A DNA stretch of 8,565 nt from Pseudomonadota bacterium (GTDB lineage Bacteria > Desulfobacterota > Syntrophia > Syntrophales > UBA5619): assembly GCA_018896355.1 (NCBI GenBank), contig JAHIMW010000190.1, positions 1-8,565 on the forward strand. Direction: 5' to 3'. This document shows positions 1 through 5,114 of the stretch, in pieces. Position 1 is the first letter of the stretch. Each line of letters starts with the position of its first letter. The notes beneath the pieces are model-generated. The model was given only the letters and a program-made list of their open reading frames with translations. It was not told the origin of the DNA and did no database searches. The position numbers and the translations under genes are program-made.

Positions 1-1
1 G

Positions 2-193
2 ATCACGGACGAGGGCGCCCTCACGAAGACGGTCGCCGCGATCCTGGAGAAGAACCCCGAACAGGTTGCCCAGTACCGCGCCGGAAAGGAGAAGGTGTTC
101 GGCTTCTTCGTCGGCCAGGCGATGAAGGCGACCCAAGGGAAGGCGAACCCCCAACTCATCAACGACCTCCTGAAGAAGATGCTCGCGGGGTAA
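2..193 (+). CDS. gatB: Aspartyl/glutamyl-tRNA amidotransferase subunit B, C-terminal end (partial)
   Basis: An open frame enters from the left edge and gives 63 residues before TAA at 191-193. It opens ITDEGALTKTVAAIL, continues NPEQVAQYRAGKEKVFGFF, then VGQAMKATQGKANPQLIND and ends LLKKMLAG. This is the typical GatB/YqeY-type C-terminal helical domain, whose KxxGFFVGQxMKxTxGKANP signature is very well conserved. In the family this domain contacts tRNA in GatCAB, the cytoplasmic complex that converts Glu-tRNA(Gln) and Asp-tRNA(Asn) to the amidated forms. The catalytic and amidotransferase-coupling part of the protein lies outside the window. The identity rests on motif recognition, but the match is distinctive. 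A stand-alone YqeY-like protein is the only real alternative. Confidence 0.9.
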   Translation: MTDEGALTKTVAAILEKNPEQVAQYRAGKEKVFGFFVGQAMKATQGKANPQLINDLLKKMLAG

Positions 194-200
194 TCCGGAG

Positions 201-244
201 GCACCTCAGGGTGCTTCACGGGGGCGGGGCTGTCCTGCCCCCGT
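201..244 (+). terminator. Two tandem hairpins between gatB and mtnA, possible weak terminator or attenuator
   Basis: Eight bases after the gatB stop is a small hairpin, GCACC (201-205), loop TCAG, GGTGC (210-214). It is followed by a much stronger one with an 11-bp stem, ACGGGGGCGGG (218-228) against CCTGCCCCCGT (234-244), containing one G-U wobble and a 5-nt loop. There is no T-tract after it (the next bases are ATTATGCAAG), so it is not a standard intrinsic terminator. It could slow transcription or protect the gatB mRNA 3' end before mtnA. Confidence 0.45.
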
Positions 245-277
245 ATTATGCAAGTCAAGGGTGGAATGGCTTCCAGG

Positions 278-1501
278 ATGGAAAAGGACATTCGGACCGT
301 TTTTTGGGAAAACGACACCGTCGTGATGATCGATCAGCGGGAGCTGCCGCTTGCGGAGCGGTATGTGACCTGCACGGATTATCGCGAGGTCGTCGCGGCG
401 ATCAAGGACCTGACCATCCGCGGCGCCCCGGCGATCGGCGTCGCCGCGGCTATGGGAATCGCCCTCGGCGTTCGGCGCCTTCCCGACGACTCCCCCGCGG
501 CGATACGGAACTCCTTCAACGAAATCTGCAAGCAATTCGCAGCCACGCGTCCGACCGCCCGGAACCTCTTCTGGGCGATGGAACGGATGCGCCGCTGTTT
601 CGACGAAACCCTGGCCCATGTCCCGGGACGGAATGGGGAATCCCGAATCCCGACGGCGGACTCTCTCTCCATTTCGAGACAATCCTCCTCCGGCTCGAAA
701 AGACGAGCCGAAAAAACGCTATCACTTTTTCCGGACGTTGGCGGCCATGCCTTGATGGATGGGGCTCCGGTCGGGCAGGAAACGGCAGGATCACTGCGGC
801 CGATCCGGGAGGCCCTGATCGCCGAGGCAATCCGGATCGGTGAGGAGGATATCGCGATCAACCGGCGTCTCGGCGAAAACGGGCGCGACCTGATCCCCGA
901 CGGCGCACGGATTCTCACCCACTGCAACGCCGGCGCGCTGGCCACCGCCGGTTACGGGACCGCCTTGGGCATCATCCGCGCGGCTTGGGAGGAGGGTAAA
1001 AAACTCCATGTTTACGTGGATGAAACCCGGCCCGTGCTGCAGGGGGCGAGGCTGACCGCTTGGGAACTGATGCGCGACGCGATTCCCTGTACGCTGATTG
1101 CGGACAACATGGCAGGCTTCCTGATGCAGCGCCGAGAGGTCGATCTCGTCATCGTCGGCGCGGACCGGATCGCCGCCAACGGCGATACGGCAAACAAGAT
1201 CGGAACGTACGCGCTTGCCGTTCTCGCCCGCGCGCACGGGATACCCCTCTACATCGCCGCACCCCTCTCGACGATCGATCCGGCACTCGCCGACGGCAAG
1301 CTGATCCCGATCGAGGAGCGCGACTCCGCCGAACTGACCCATTGCGGCGGCGTCCGGATCGCCCCGGAGGAGATTTCCGTCTGGAATCCCGCCTTCGATG
1401 TGACGCCCCATGATCTGATTACGGCCTTCGTTACCGAGGCGGGCGTGATCCGTCCGCCCTTTGCGGAGGGGATCCGGAACTCCTGGTCATCGCCGGCCTG
1501 A
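278..1501 (+). CDS. mtnA: S-methyl-5-thioribose-1-phosphate isomerase with an internal insertion
   Basis: The product is a cytoplasmic isomerase of the methionine salvage pathway, converting methylthioribose-1-phosphate to methylthioribulose-1-phosphate. Family motifs appear in order: IRGAPAIGVAAAMGIALG, THCNAGALATAGYGTALG, ETRPVLQGARLTAWEL, VGADRIAANGDTANKIGTYA, PIEERD and NPAFDVTPHDLI. The catalytic Cys (TGC at 923-925) and Asp (GAC at 1163-1165) are 80 residues apart, the same spacing as Cys160 and Asp240 of the Bacillus subtilis enzyme. The protein is about 407 residues against the usual 340-355. The excess is a segment of about 59 residues at roughly 620-802, before the catalytic Cys. 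ATG codons at 248, 266 and 278 are all possible. The one at 278 fits the family N-terminus (MEKDIRTVFWEN), and a GGTGG lies 13 nt ahead of it. The ATG at 248 sits just after a hairpin and lacks a ribosome binding site. No other salvage gene is in view. The related ribose-1,5-bisphosphate isomerase and eIF2B-like proteins fit these motifs less well. Confidence 0.93.
   Translation: MEKDIRTVFWENDTVVMIDQRELPLAERYVTCTDYREVVAAIKDLTIRGAPAIGVAAAMGIALGVRRLPDDSPAAIRNSFNEICKQFAATRPTARNLFWAMERMRRCFDETLAHVPGRNGESRIPTADSLSISRQSSSGSKRRAEKTLSLFPDVGGHALMDGAPVGQETAGSLRPIREALIAEAIRIGEEDIAINRRLGENGRDLIPDGARILTHCNAGALATAGYGTALGIIRAAWEEGKKLHVYVDETRPVLQGARLTAWELMRDAIPCTLIADNMAGFLMQRREVDLVIVGADRIAANGDTANKIGTYALAVLARAHGIPLYIAAPLSTIDPALADGKLIPIEERDSAELTHCGGVRIAPEEISVWNPAFDVTPHDLITAFVTEAGVIRPPFAEGIRNSWSSPA
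620..802 (+). other. In-frame insertion of about 59 codons inside mtnA
   Basis: Compared with Bacillus subtilis MtnA from memory, the stretch between the conserved WAMERM helix and the EAIRIGEEDIAINRRLG helix is 78 residues instead of 19. The extra segment is Ser/Arg-rich and looks disordered (for example SLSISRQSSSGSKRRAEK). Its DNA is rich in structure. There is a 10-bp palindrome GTCCCGGGAC (620-629), a direct repeat GAATCCC GAATCCC (638-651), and a perfect 7-bp stem CGGCTCG/CGAGCCG (691-697 and 704-710) followed by six A. The reading frame stays open through all of it and the conserved protein resumes in frame. The limits are approximate. Confidence 0.65.
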
Positions 1502-1502
1502 A

Positions 1503-2504
1503 TCAATACCCTTTTTCCCGATCCACTTCGTGCAGAAACGGATCGCCCGCAAGATACCTTCGAAGGTTTTCACAGAAGACATCAACGGCGCGCAATTCGT
1601 AATCCGGTATGTCTCCGGAAATGTGGGGGCTGAAGAGCACGTTGGGCATTGTGTAGAACGGGCTTTCCGGTGGCAGGGGCTCCCGGGTGAACACATCGAG
1701 CCCGGCGCCGGCAATCCACTTTTCCTCCAGCGCGCGAATCAAGGCCCCCTCATCCACGATGGCGCCCCGCGCTACGTTGATCAAAAAGGCCGTCGGTTTC
1801 ATACCCCGCAGCTCCTTCTCCCCGATCATGCCTTCCGTCTCTTTCGTGAGCGGAAGCGCCAGCACGAGAAAGTCGCTTTCGGCCAACAGTTCCGGGAGTC
1901 TCTCCCGCGGATAGACGCGGTCCACGTCCGGGATAGGGGATGCCGCTCCACCCGACCTTCGGATTCCGATCACCTTCATGCCGAAAGCTTTGCAGAGACG
2001 GGCGATCTCCTTTCCGACGGCCCCCAATCCCAGGACCCCCACGGTCCGATCCCGCAGAAGCCCCGGTCGGTAACGCCGCCATTCCCTTCCCTGTTTCATC
2101 CGCATGCAGGCGGGGGCGTCTTTCACGAACATCAGCATCATCTCCAGAACCACCTCCCCCATTGCGGCGCCGTGGAGACCGCTGGCGTTTGCAACCCGGA
2201 TCCCGCTTTTCAGAATCTCTTCCGGCAATCGGTCGATGCCTGCCGTCATGACCTGTATCCATTTCAAGCGGTCGGTTCGCGCCGGAAGATTCTTCGGAAA
2301 CTGGTGGATCCAGCCAAAAATGACCTCCGCCCGTTGAAGGAGACGATTCAAATGCCCTTCGTTGGCGAAATCGCCTTTTTTTTCCGCGACAACCCAATGA
2401 GCGACCGGGTCAACCCGGATCCGATCGCTGACCGCTTTTATCTTCTCCGCAAGCGGTTCGTCGATGGGGCTCGTTATAACAACGGTGAGGATTTCCTGAG
2501 ACAT
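1503..2504 (-). CDS. D-isomer-specific 2-hydroxyacid dehydrogenase (phosphoglycerate dehydrogenase-like)
   Basis: This 333-residue cytoplasmic oxidoreductase would interconvert a 2-oxoacid and a D-2-hydroxyacid using a nicotinamide cofactor. The N-terminal half (about 1-100) is the split substrate-binding domain. The Rossmann domain follows with GLGAVG at 159-164. The catalytic triad is visible: Arg246 in NVARGAIVDE, Glu275 in VFTREPLPPESP and His294 in SPHISG. The Arg-Glu spacing of 29 equals that of E. coli SerA (Arg240/Glu269). Where NAD-dependent members have Asp at the end of the second beta strand, this one has Arg-Arg-Ser (182-184), which suggests NADP(H). There is no C-terminal ACT domain, so it is not a full-length SerA. 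Substrate cannot be told; a glyoxylate/hydroxypyruvate reductase-like role is possible. The ATG at 2504 is preceded by AGGGAG (2514-2519) at 9 nt. The stop faces the mtnA stop with one base between them, leaving no room for a separate terminator. Confidence 0.9.
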   Translation of the reverse strand: MSQEILTVVITSPIDEPLAEKIKAVSDRIRVDPVAHWVVAEKKGDFANEGHLNRLLQRAEVIFGWIHQFPKNLPARTDRLKWIQVMTAGIDRLPEEILKSGIRVANASGLHGAAMGEVVLEMMLMFVKDAPACMRMKQGREWRRYRPGLLRDRTVGVLGLGAVGKEIARLCKAFGMKVIGIRRSGGAASPIPDVDRVYPRERLPELLAESDFLVLALPLTKETEGMIGEKELRGMKPTAFLINVARGAIVDEGALIRALEEKWIAGAGLDVFTREPLPPESPFYTMPNVLFSPHISGDIPDYELRAVDVFCENLRRYLAGDPFLHEVDREKGY

Positions 2505-2536
2505 ATCGATTTTCTCCCTGTTTATAAGGCATGAAG

Positions 2537-2565
2537 TATATAGGGAGGCTGTCCTTGCATGTCAA
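2537..2565 (-). promoter_or_regulatory. Strong sigma70-type promoter for the hydroxyacid dehydrogenase gene
   Basis: On the minus strand a perfect -35 box TTGACA (plus-strand 2560-2565) is followed, after 17 nt, by TATATA (2537-2542). Transcription would start near 2530, giving a leader of about 25 nt that carries the AGGGAG site at 2514-2519. The spacer and flanks closely resemble the promoter at 4938-4965. Confidence 0.75.
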
Positions 2566-2626
2566 GCCAATTCGGCAACGGGTGAGAAGGACGGTTTGAT
2601 ATGGCGGCAGGTGTGGCGGAAACCCG

Positions 2627-2655
2627 TTGACATGGCGGGCCGTTCTTCGTATTGT
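2627..2655 (+). promoter_or_regulatory. Sigma70-type promoter for rarD
   Basis: A perfect TTGACA (2627-2632) and TATTGT (2650-2655) are separated by 17 nt. The predicted start near 2662 leaves a leader of about 49 nt before the rarD ATG at 2711. The promoter faces away from the dehydrogenase promoter, so the intergenic region is divergent. The TTG of the -35 box is in frame with rarD and could be mistaken for an upstream start codon. Confidence 0.65.
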
Positions 2656-2710
2656 TCCCCCGCATGAAATCAAGCTGCATCTGCGCGGGGCGCAGAAAAG
2701 AGAGAACCTC

Positions 2711-3601
2711 ATGAACAGAGGAATCTGGTATGCCGTCGGAGCCTATGCAACATGGGGATTGTTTCCCGTTTACTGGAAATGGCTTCAGCTTGTTCCGGCA
2801 TTGCAACTGCTCAACCACCGGATTGTCTGGTCATTTCTGACGCTATTGATCATTATTCTGTGCTTGCACCGGCGGAAAACGTTCCAGGTGGTCGCACTGA
2901 CTCCGCGTCTCCTCGGCGCCGGCCTCATCGCGGCCGTGCTGATCAGCATCAACTGGCTTACGTATATCTGGGCGGTCAATGCCGGTTTTATCATCGAAAC
3001 CAGCCTGGGATATTTCATCAACCCCCTGCTGAGTGTTCTGATGGGCGTCCTTTTTTTCCGGGAACGGCTGCGCCGATGGCAGTGGGTCCCCCTTGGGCTG
3101 GCGGCGTCCGGCGTCCTCTACCTGACTTTTGCCTACGGTTCCCCGCCGTGGATTGCTCTGACCCTGGCATTCTCCTTTGCGATCTACGGGATCATCAAAA
3201 AAACCGCTGCGCTCGGTTCTTTTTACGGCCTGACCCTGGAGACCGGCATCCTGCTTCTGCCGGCGACTCTGTATCTGCTTCATGCCGAGATGGCCGGTCA
3301 GGGTGCGTTTCTCCATACCGGAACGCCTCTGGATATTCTCCTCGTCGGTTCGGGATTGGTGACCACCATCCCTCTATTGATGTTTGCCTCGGCGGCACGG
3401 CGCATTCCGCTTTCGCTGTTAGGCATTCTGCAATACATCGCCCCAACGCTGCAATTTCTGCTGGGTGTGCTTGTCTACCGGGAACCGTTCACGCACGCAC
3501 AGCTCATTGGTTATGGTCTTGTCTGGACGGCATTGATTCTTTTCGGAATGGAAAGTTGGATCGCCTATCGCAGGCAATCCGCAACGACAGCGGCGGATTA
3601 G
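2711..3601 (+). CDS. rarD: RarD-type EamA-family transporter
   Basis: This 296-residue polytopic inner-membrane protein resembles E. coli RarD across its length. Matching segments include AYATWGLFPVYWK near the N-terminus, NHRIVWSF, NWLTYIWAVNAGFIIETSLG, GYFINPLLSVLMGVLFFRER, ALTLAFSFAIYGIIKK, GSGLVTTIPLLMFASAARR and LGILQYIAPTLQFLLGV. The hydrophobic pattern fits about ten membrane segments in two EamA (drug/metabolite transporter) repeats. RarD proteins are called chloramphenicol-sensitive proteins, but their natural substrate is not established. The open frame runs back to a TTG at 2627, but that TTG is the -35 box of the promoter. The ATG at 2711 matches the family N-terminus (MNRGIWYAVGAYATWG) and has a purine-rich AGAGAGAA just upstream. 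The gene is monocistronic, ending at an intrinsic terminator 28 bases after the stop. Confidence 0.92.
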   Translation: MNRGIWYAVGAYATWGLFPVYWKWLQLVPALQLLNHRIVWSFLTLLIIILCLHRRKTFQVVALTPRLLGAGLIAAVLISINWLTYIWAVNAGFIIETSLGYFINPLLSVLMGVLFFRERLRRWQWVPLGLAASGVLYLTFAYGSPPWIALTLAFSFAIYGIIKKTAALGSFYGLTLETGILLLPATLYLLHAEMAGQGAFLHTGTPLDILLVGSGLVTTIPLLMFASAARRIPLSLLGILQYIAPTLQFLLGVLVYREPFTHAQLIGYGLVWTALILFGMESWIAYRRQSATTAAD

Positions 3602-3628
3602 ACCATAAAATCCACCGTTTATTTGAAT

Positions 3629-3658
3629 GTCACCAGGCAATCCCTTGACCTTTTTTTT
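3629..3658 (+). terminator. Intrinsic terminator of rarD
   Basis: A hairpin made of GTCA (3629-3632) and AGG (3635-3637), loop CAATC, CCT (3643-3645) and TGAC (3646-3649), with a CC bulge on the left arm, is followed by C and eight consecutive T (3651-3658). The stem is modest but the T-tract is excellent and the position, just after the rarD stop, fits. Confidence 0.65.
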
Positions 3659-3686
3659 ATCCTCCTTCAGGTTGGATTGTCGGAAG

Positions 3687-3870
3687 TCAATCGGTGCGAG
3701 ACGCTCTTTTTCGTTTCACCCCTTTGTCGAGCAGTAATTGTTCCAGAACCTCGTAAGGTTGAGCGCCTGCCACGGCCTCACCATCGACCACAAAGGTGGG
3801 AACGGACGATATCCCCAGTTGATAAGCCAAGTCAGCAAAATAAAGCTGCACTCCTCGCTTATTTCTGTCC
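3687..3870 (-). pseudogene. C-terminal remnant of a DsbA/FrnE-family thioredoxin-fold protein
   Basis: On the minus strand a frame ending at TGA 3689-3687 encodes GVQLYFADLAYQLGISSVP, then TFVVDGEAVAGAQPYEVLEQ, then LLLDKG and a basic tail. This is the C-terminal third of DsbA/FrnE-type oxidoreductases, with the cis-Pro segment GI-S-S-VPTFVV, the strand after it, and the GAQPYEVLEQLL helix. The N-terminal part with a CxxC active site is absent: the frame is closed by a stop at 3927-3929, and sequence upstream of about 3870 has no recognisable similarity and overlaps the DUF2520 gene. No convincing ribosome binding site and start codon precede the homologous part. It appears to be a gene cut off by a rearrangement, so probably non-functional. 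Family recognition is good; the upper boundary is approximate. Confidence 0.7.
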
Positions 3871-3876
3871 GATAAA

Positions 3877-4797
3877 TCACCTGTTTGATTTAAGGTCGCC
3901 AGAATCCGTACTGTCTTGAGAAATGTTCATCAGAAAAAGGGTTTTAAGGCTTTCGCAAACAGTATCGTTCAGCGTTCCTTTTTCCTTCGCAATCTCTACA
4001 GTGTAGAGCCCCAATATCTTGTAAAGGGGAAGAAGGTGCGGGGTTTTGGATCCGATTTCCAGGAGATGATTTTCAATCGTTTGAATATCGCCTCTTGCGA
4101 TAGGGCCGGTCAGGGCATCATGGACGCCCATTTTTTCTATGTTTGAGAGGGTGCCATCAATGAGGGGTTTTAAGCCTCTGAAAGCGTCGTCCGCCGGTAC
4201 TCCGGCCTGGCGGATCAGATTAAGAGAGAGATCGAGGAGCGTTACGAGGTAATTTGACGCAACTACAGCGGAAGCATGGTAAAGAATTTTGGCTTCCGTC
4301 TGTATGGTGACGCAGCCTGAGCCGAGATCTGCAGCAACCAGACTTGCGGTATCCGTTGCTTTTTTATCGCCTTCTACGGATGTTACTATGCCTGAAAAGG
4401 GGTTATGAGAATATTCCGTTGAGGCAAAGCTTTGCAGAGGGTGCAGGGAGCCTATGCTCGCCCCGCAGTTTTTTGCCGAAAGAAGGATGGCTGATGTAAG
4501 CGCTGCGCTGCAATGGAGTACGACTGAACCGGAGTTGAAGCCGTTTTTCACCGCGATGCTGTCACAGGCCTCTTTTATTGTGCCGTCGGGTGTTGTTATG
4601 AAGACAATCTCCGCCTTACGCGTAACTTCCCATGCGATATCTGAGAAATTGACGGAGCCTGTCAGGTCCGCAACTCTTTTTGCCGAAGAGAGGCTTTTGC
4701 TGGCAAAGCCAGACGGAATGTAGCCTGCTTCCGCAAGGTATTTTGCAAGGGCGGTGCCCACCCTGCCGCATCCGACTATTGCAAATGAGGGTTTCAT
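3877..4797 (-). CDS. Rossmann-like and DUF2520 domain-containing protein
   Basis: The product has 306 residues and resembles a ProC or 6-phosphogluconate-dehydrogenase type of NAD(P)-dependent enzyme of unknown substrate. The N-terminal Rossmann domain (about 1-115) starts with FAIVGCGRVGTALAKYL (GxGxxG at 9-14) and includes VFITTPDGTI (65-74) and LHCSAAL (94-100). The GSLHPLQSFA segment (116-125) leads into the helical DUF2520 domain, with YHASAVVASNYLVTLLDL (173-190) and ALTGPIARGD (228-237). These motifs are characteristic of the family, whose reaction is not established. The ATG at 4797 has AAGGAAT about 8 nt upstream. The last residues (NISQDSTDSGDLKSNR) look unlike the family and run into the DsbA remnant, so the C-terminus may be partly created by the junction. 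The gene looks poorer in GC (about 48-50% by eye) than its neighbours, which hints at a separate origin. Confidence 0.88.
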   Translation of the reverse strand: MKPSFAIVGCGRVGTALAKYLAEAGYIPSGFASKSLSSAKRVADLTGSVNFSDIAWEVTRKAEIVFITTPDGTIKEACDSIAVKNGFNSGSVVLHCSAALTSAILLSAKNCGASIGSLHPLQSFASTEYSHNPFSGIVTSVEGDKKATDTASLVAADLGSGCVTIQTEAKILYHASAVVASNYLVTLLDLSLNLIRQAGVPADDAFRGLKPLIDGTLSNIEKMGVHDALTGPIARGDIQTIENHLLEIGSKTPHLLPLYKILGLYTVEIAKEKGTLNDTVCESLKTLFLMNISQDSTDSGDLKSNR

Positions 4798-4937
4798 GGA
4801 TTTATTCCTTTTATTGACATAGCGAGAGGTGATATTTACGACCAGGCGCTGATACGCTTACAATAGTTCTGATTCTCATGCAAGAATGAAAAGATAAAAA
4901 TTGAATGCTTGATAAGGCATTACTTTCGAGGGATCGA

Positions 4938-4965
4938 AGTATGGGGGGCTGTTTTTGCTTGTCAA
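4938..4965 (-). promoter_or_regulatory. Promoter for the DUF2520 gene
   Basis: On the minus strand TTGACA (plus-strand 4960-4965) is followed after 16 nt by CATACT (4938-4943), or after 17 nt by ATACTT. Start would be near 4931, giving a leader of about 134 nt before the ATG at 4797. The sequence is close to the promoter at 2537-2565 even in the spacer, which carries ACAGCC and a run of C. Confidence 0.6.
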
Positions 4966-5024
4966 GGGATAGTTTGGCGAATTAGATACTGTTTACCGCT
5001 TGAAATGTTGGATACCCTTCAAAA

Positions 5025-5060
5025 TTAACAGATGCCACCTTTCAGAAAGGTGTAAAGCAT
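5025..5060 (-). CDS. Possible micro-ORF of 11 codons with a strong ribosome binding site
   Basis: The minus strand reads AGGAGGT (5076-5070), 9 nt, then ATG at 5060 and an open frame MLYTFLKGGIC ending in TAA at 5027-5025. The ribosome binding site is the best in the window, better than those of the annotated genes, yet no larger frame follows it. I do not recognise the peptide. It could be a leader peptide, a small membrane-active peptide, or the leftover start of a gene lost by the same rearrangement that seems to have affected this area. Translation is not shown by the sequence. Confidence 0.3.
   Translation of the reverse strand: MLYTFLKGGIC
5036..5052 (-). terminator. Perfect 7-bp hairpin downstream of pstB, possible weak terminator
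   Basis: CACCTTT (5036-5042), loop CAG, AAAGGTG (5046-5052) form a perfect stem. On the minus strand it comes about 60 nt after the pstB stop and is followed by a T-rich stretch (TGTTAATTTT) that begins several bases after the stem, so it is at best a weak intrinsic terminator for the pst operon. It lies inside the 11-codon micro-ORF. Confidence 0.35.
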
Positions 5061-5114
5061 GGTGACGCCACCTCCTATAATTCCTGTCGATCAGTTAGGG
5101 CTTGGCTGATTGCG

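Larger units (their letters stand above)
4798..5114. other. Intergenic region between the DUF2520 gene and pstB
   Basis: These 317 bases contain no gene of ordinary size. From right to left on the minus strand they hold a short stretch after the pstB stop, a strong ribosome binding site with an 11-codon micro-ORF (5025-5060), a perfect hairpin (5036-5052), the DUF2520 promoter (4938-4965) and its leader. I see nothing more in 4798-4930 except the AAGGAAT ribosome binding site next to the DUF2520 start. The region is visibly richer in AT than the pst operon. Confidence 0.6.

Noticed and set aside
248..277. The ATG at 248 as the mtnA start
   Set aside because: It has no ribosome binding site and follows a strong hairpin by 3 bases; the family N-terminus corresponds to the ATG at 278. 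It is not fully excluded, and 266 is also possible.
691..716. An intrinsic terminator inside mtnA (7-bp stem followed by six A)
   Set aside because: The plus strand has an A-run, not a T-run, after the stem, and on the minus strand the stem is followed by GGAGG, so it fits a terminator in neither direction.
620..802. A frameshift or pseudogene in mtnA
   Set aside because: The frame is open throughout and conserved MtnA sequence continues on both sides in the same frame, so an in-frame insertion explains it better.
1461..2534. A long plus-strand open frame of 357 codons
   Set aside because: It lies antisense to the hydroxyacid dehydrogenase gene, shows no recognisable domain, and is a frame shadow of that GC-rich gene.
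2752..3648. A second plus-strand frame of 298 codons across rarD
   Set aside because: It overlaps rarD in another frame and its product has mixed composition with no membrane pattern or motif, whereas the rarD frame matches a known family end to end.
3660..3670. A minus-strand AAGGAGGAT that looks like a ribosome binding site
   Set aside because: No ATG, and no GTG or TTG opening a frame of useful length, follows at a proper distance before the rarD terminator region.
4798..5114. A CRISPR array, tRNA or insertion sequence in the largest gap
   Set aside because: There are no regularly spaced repeats, no cloverleaf or CCA-type end, and no terminal inverted repeats or transposase fragment that I can recognise.
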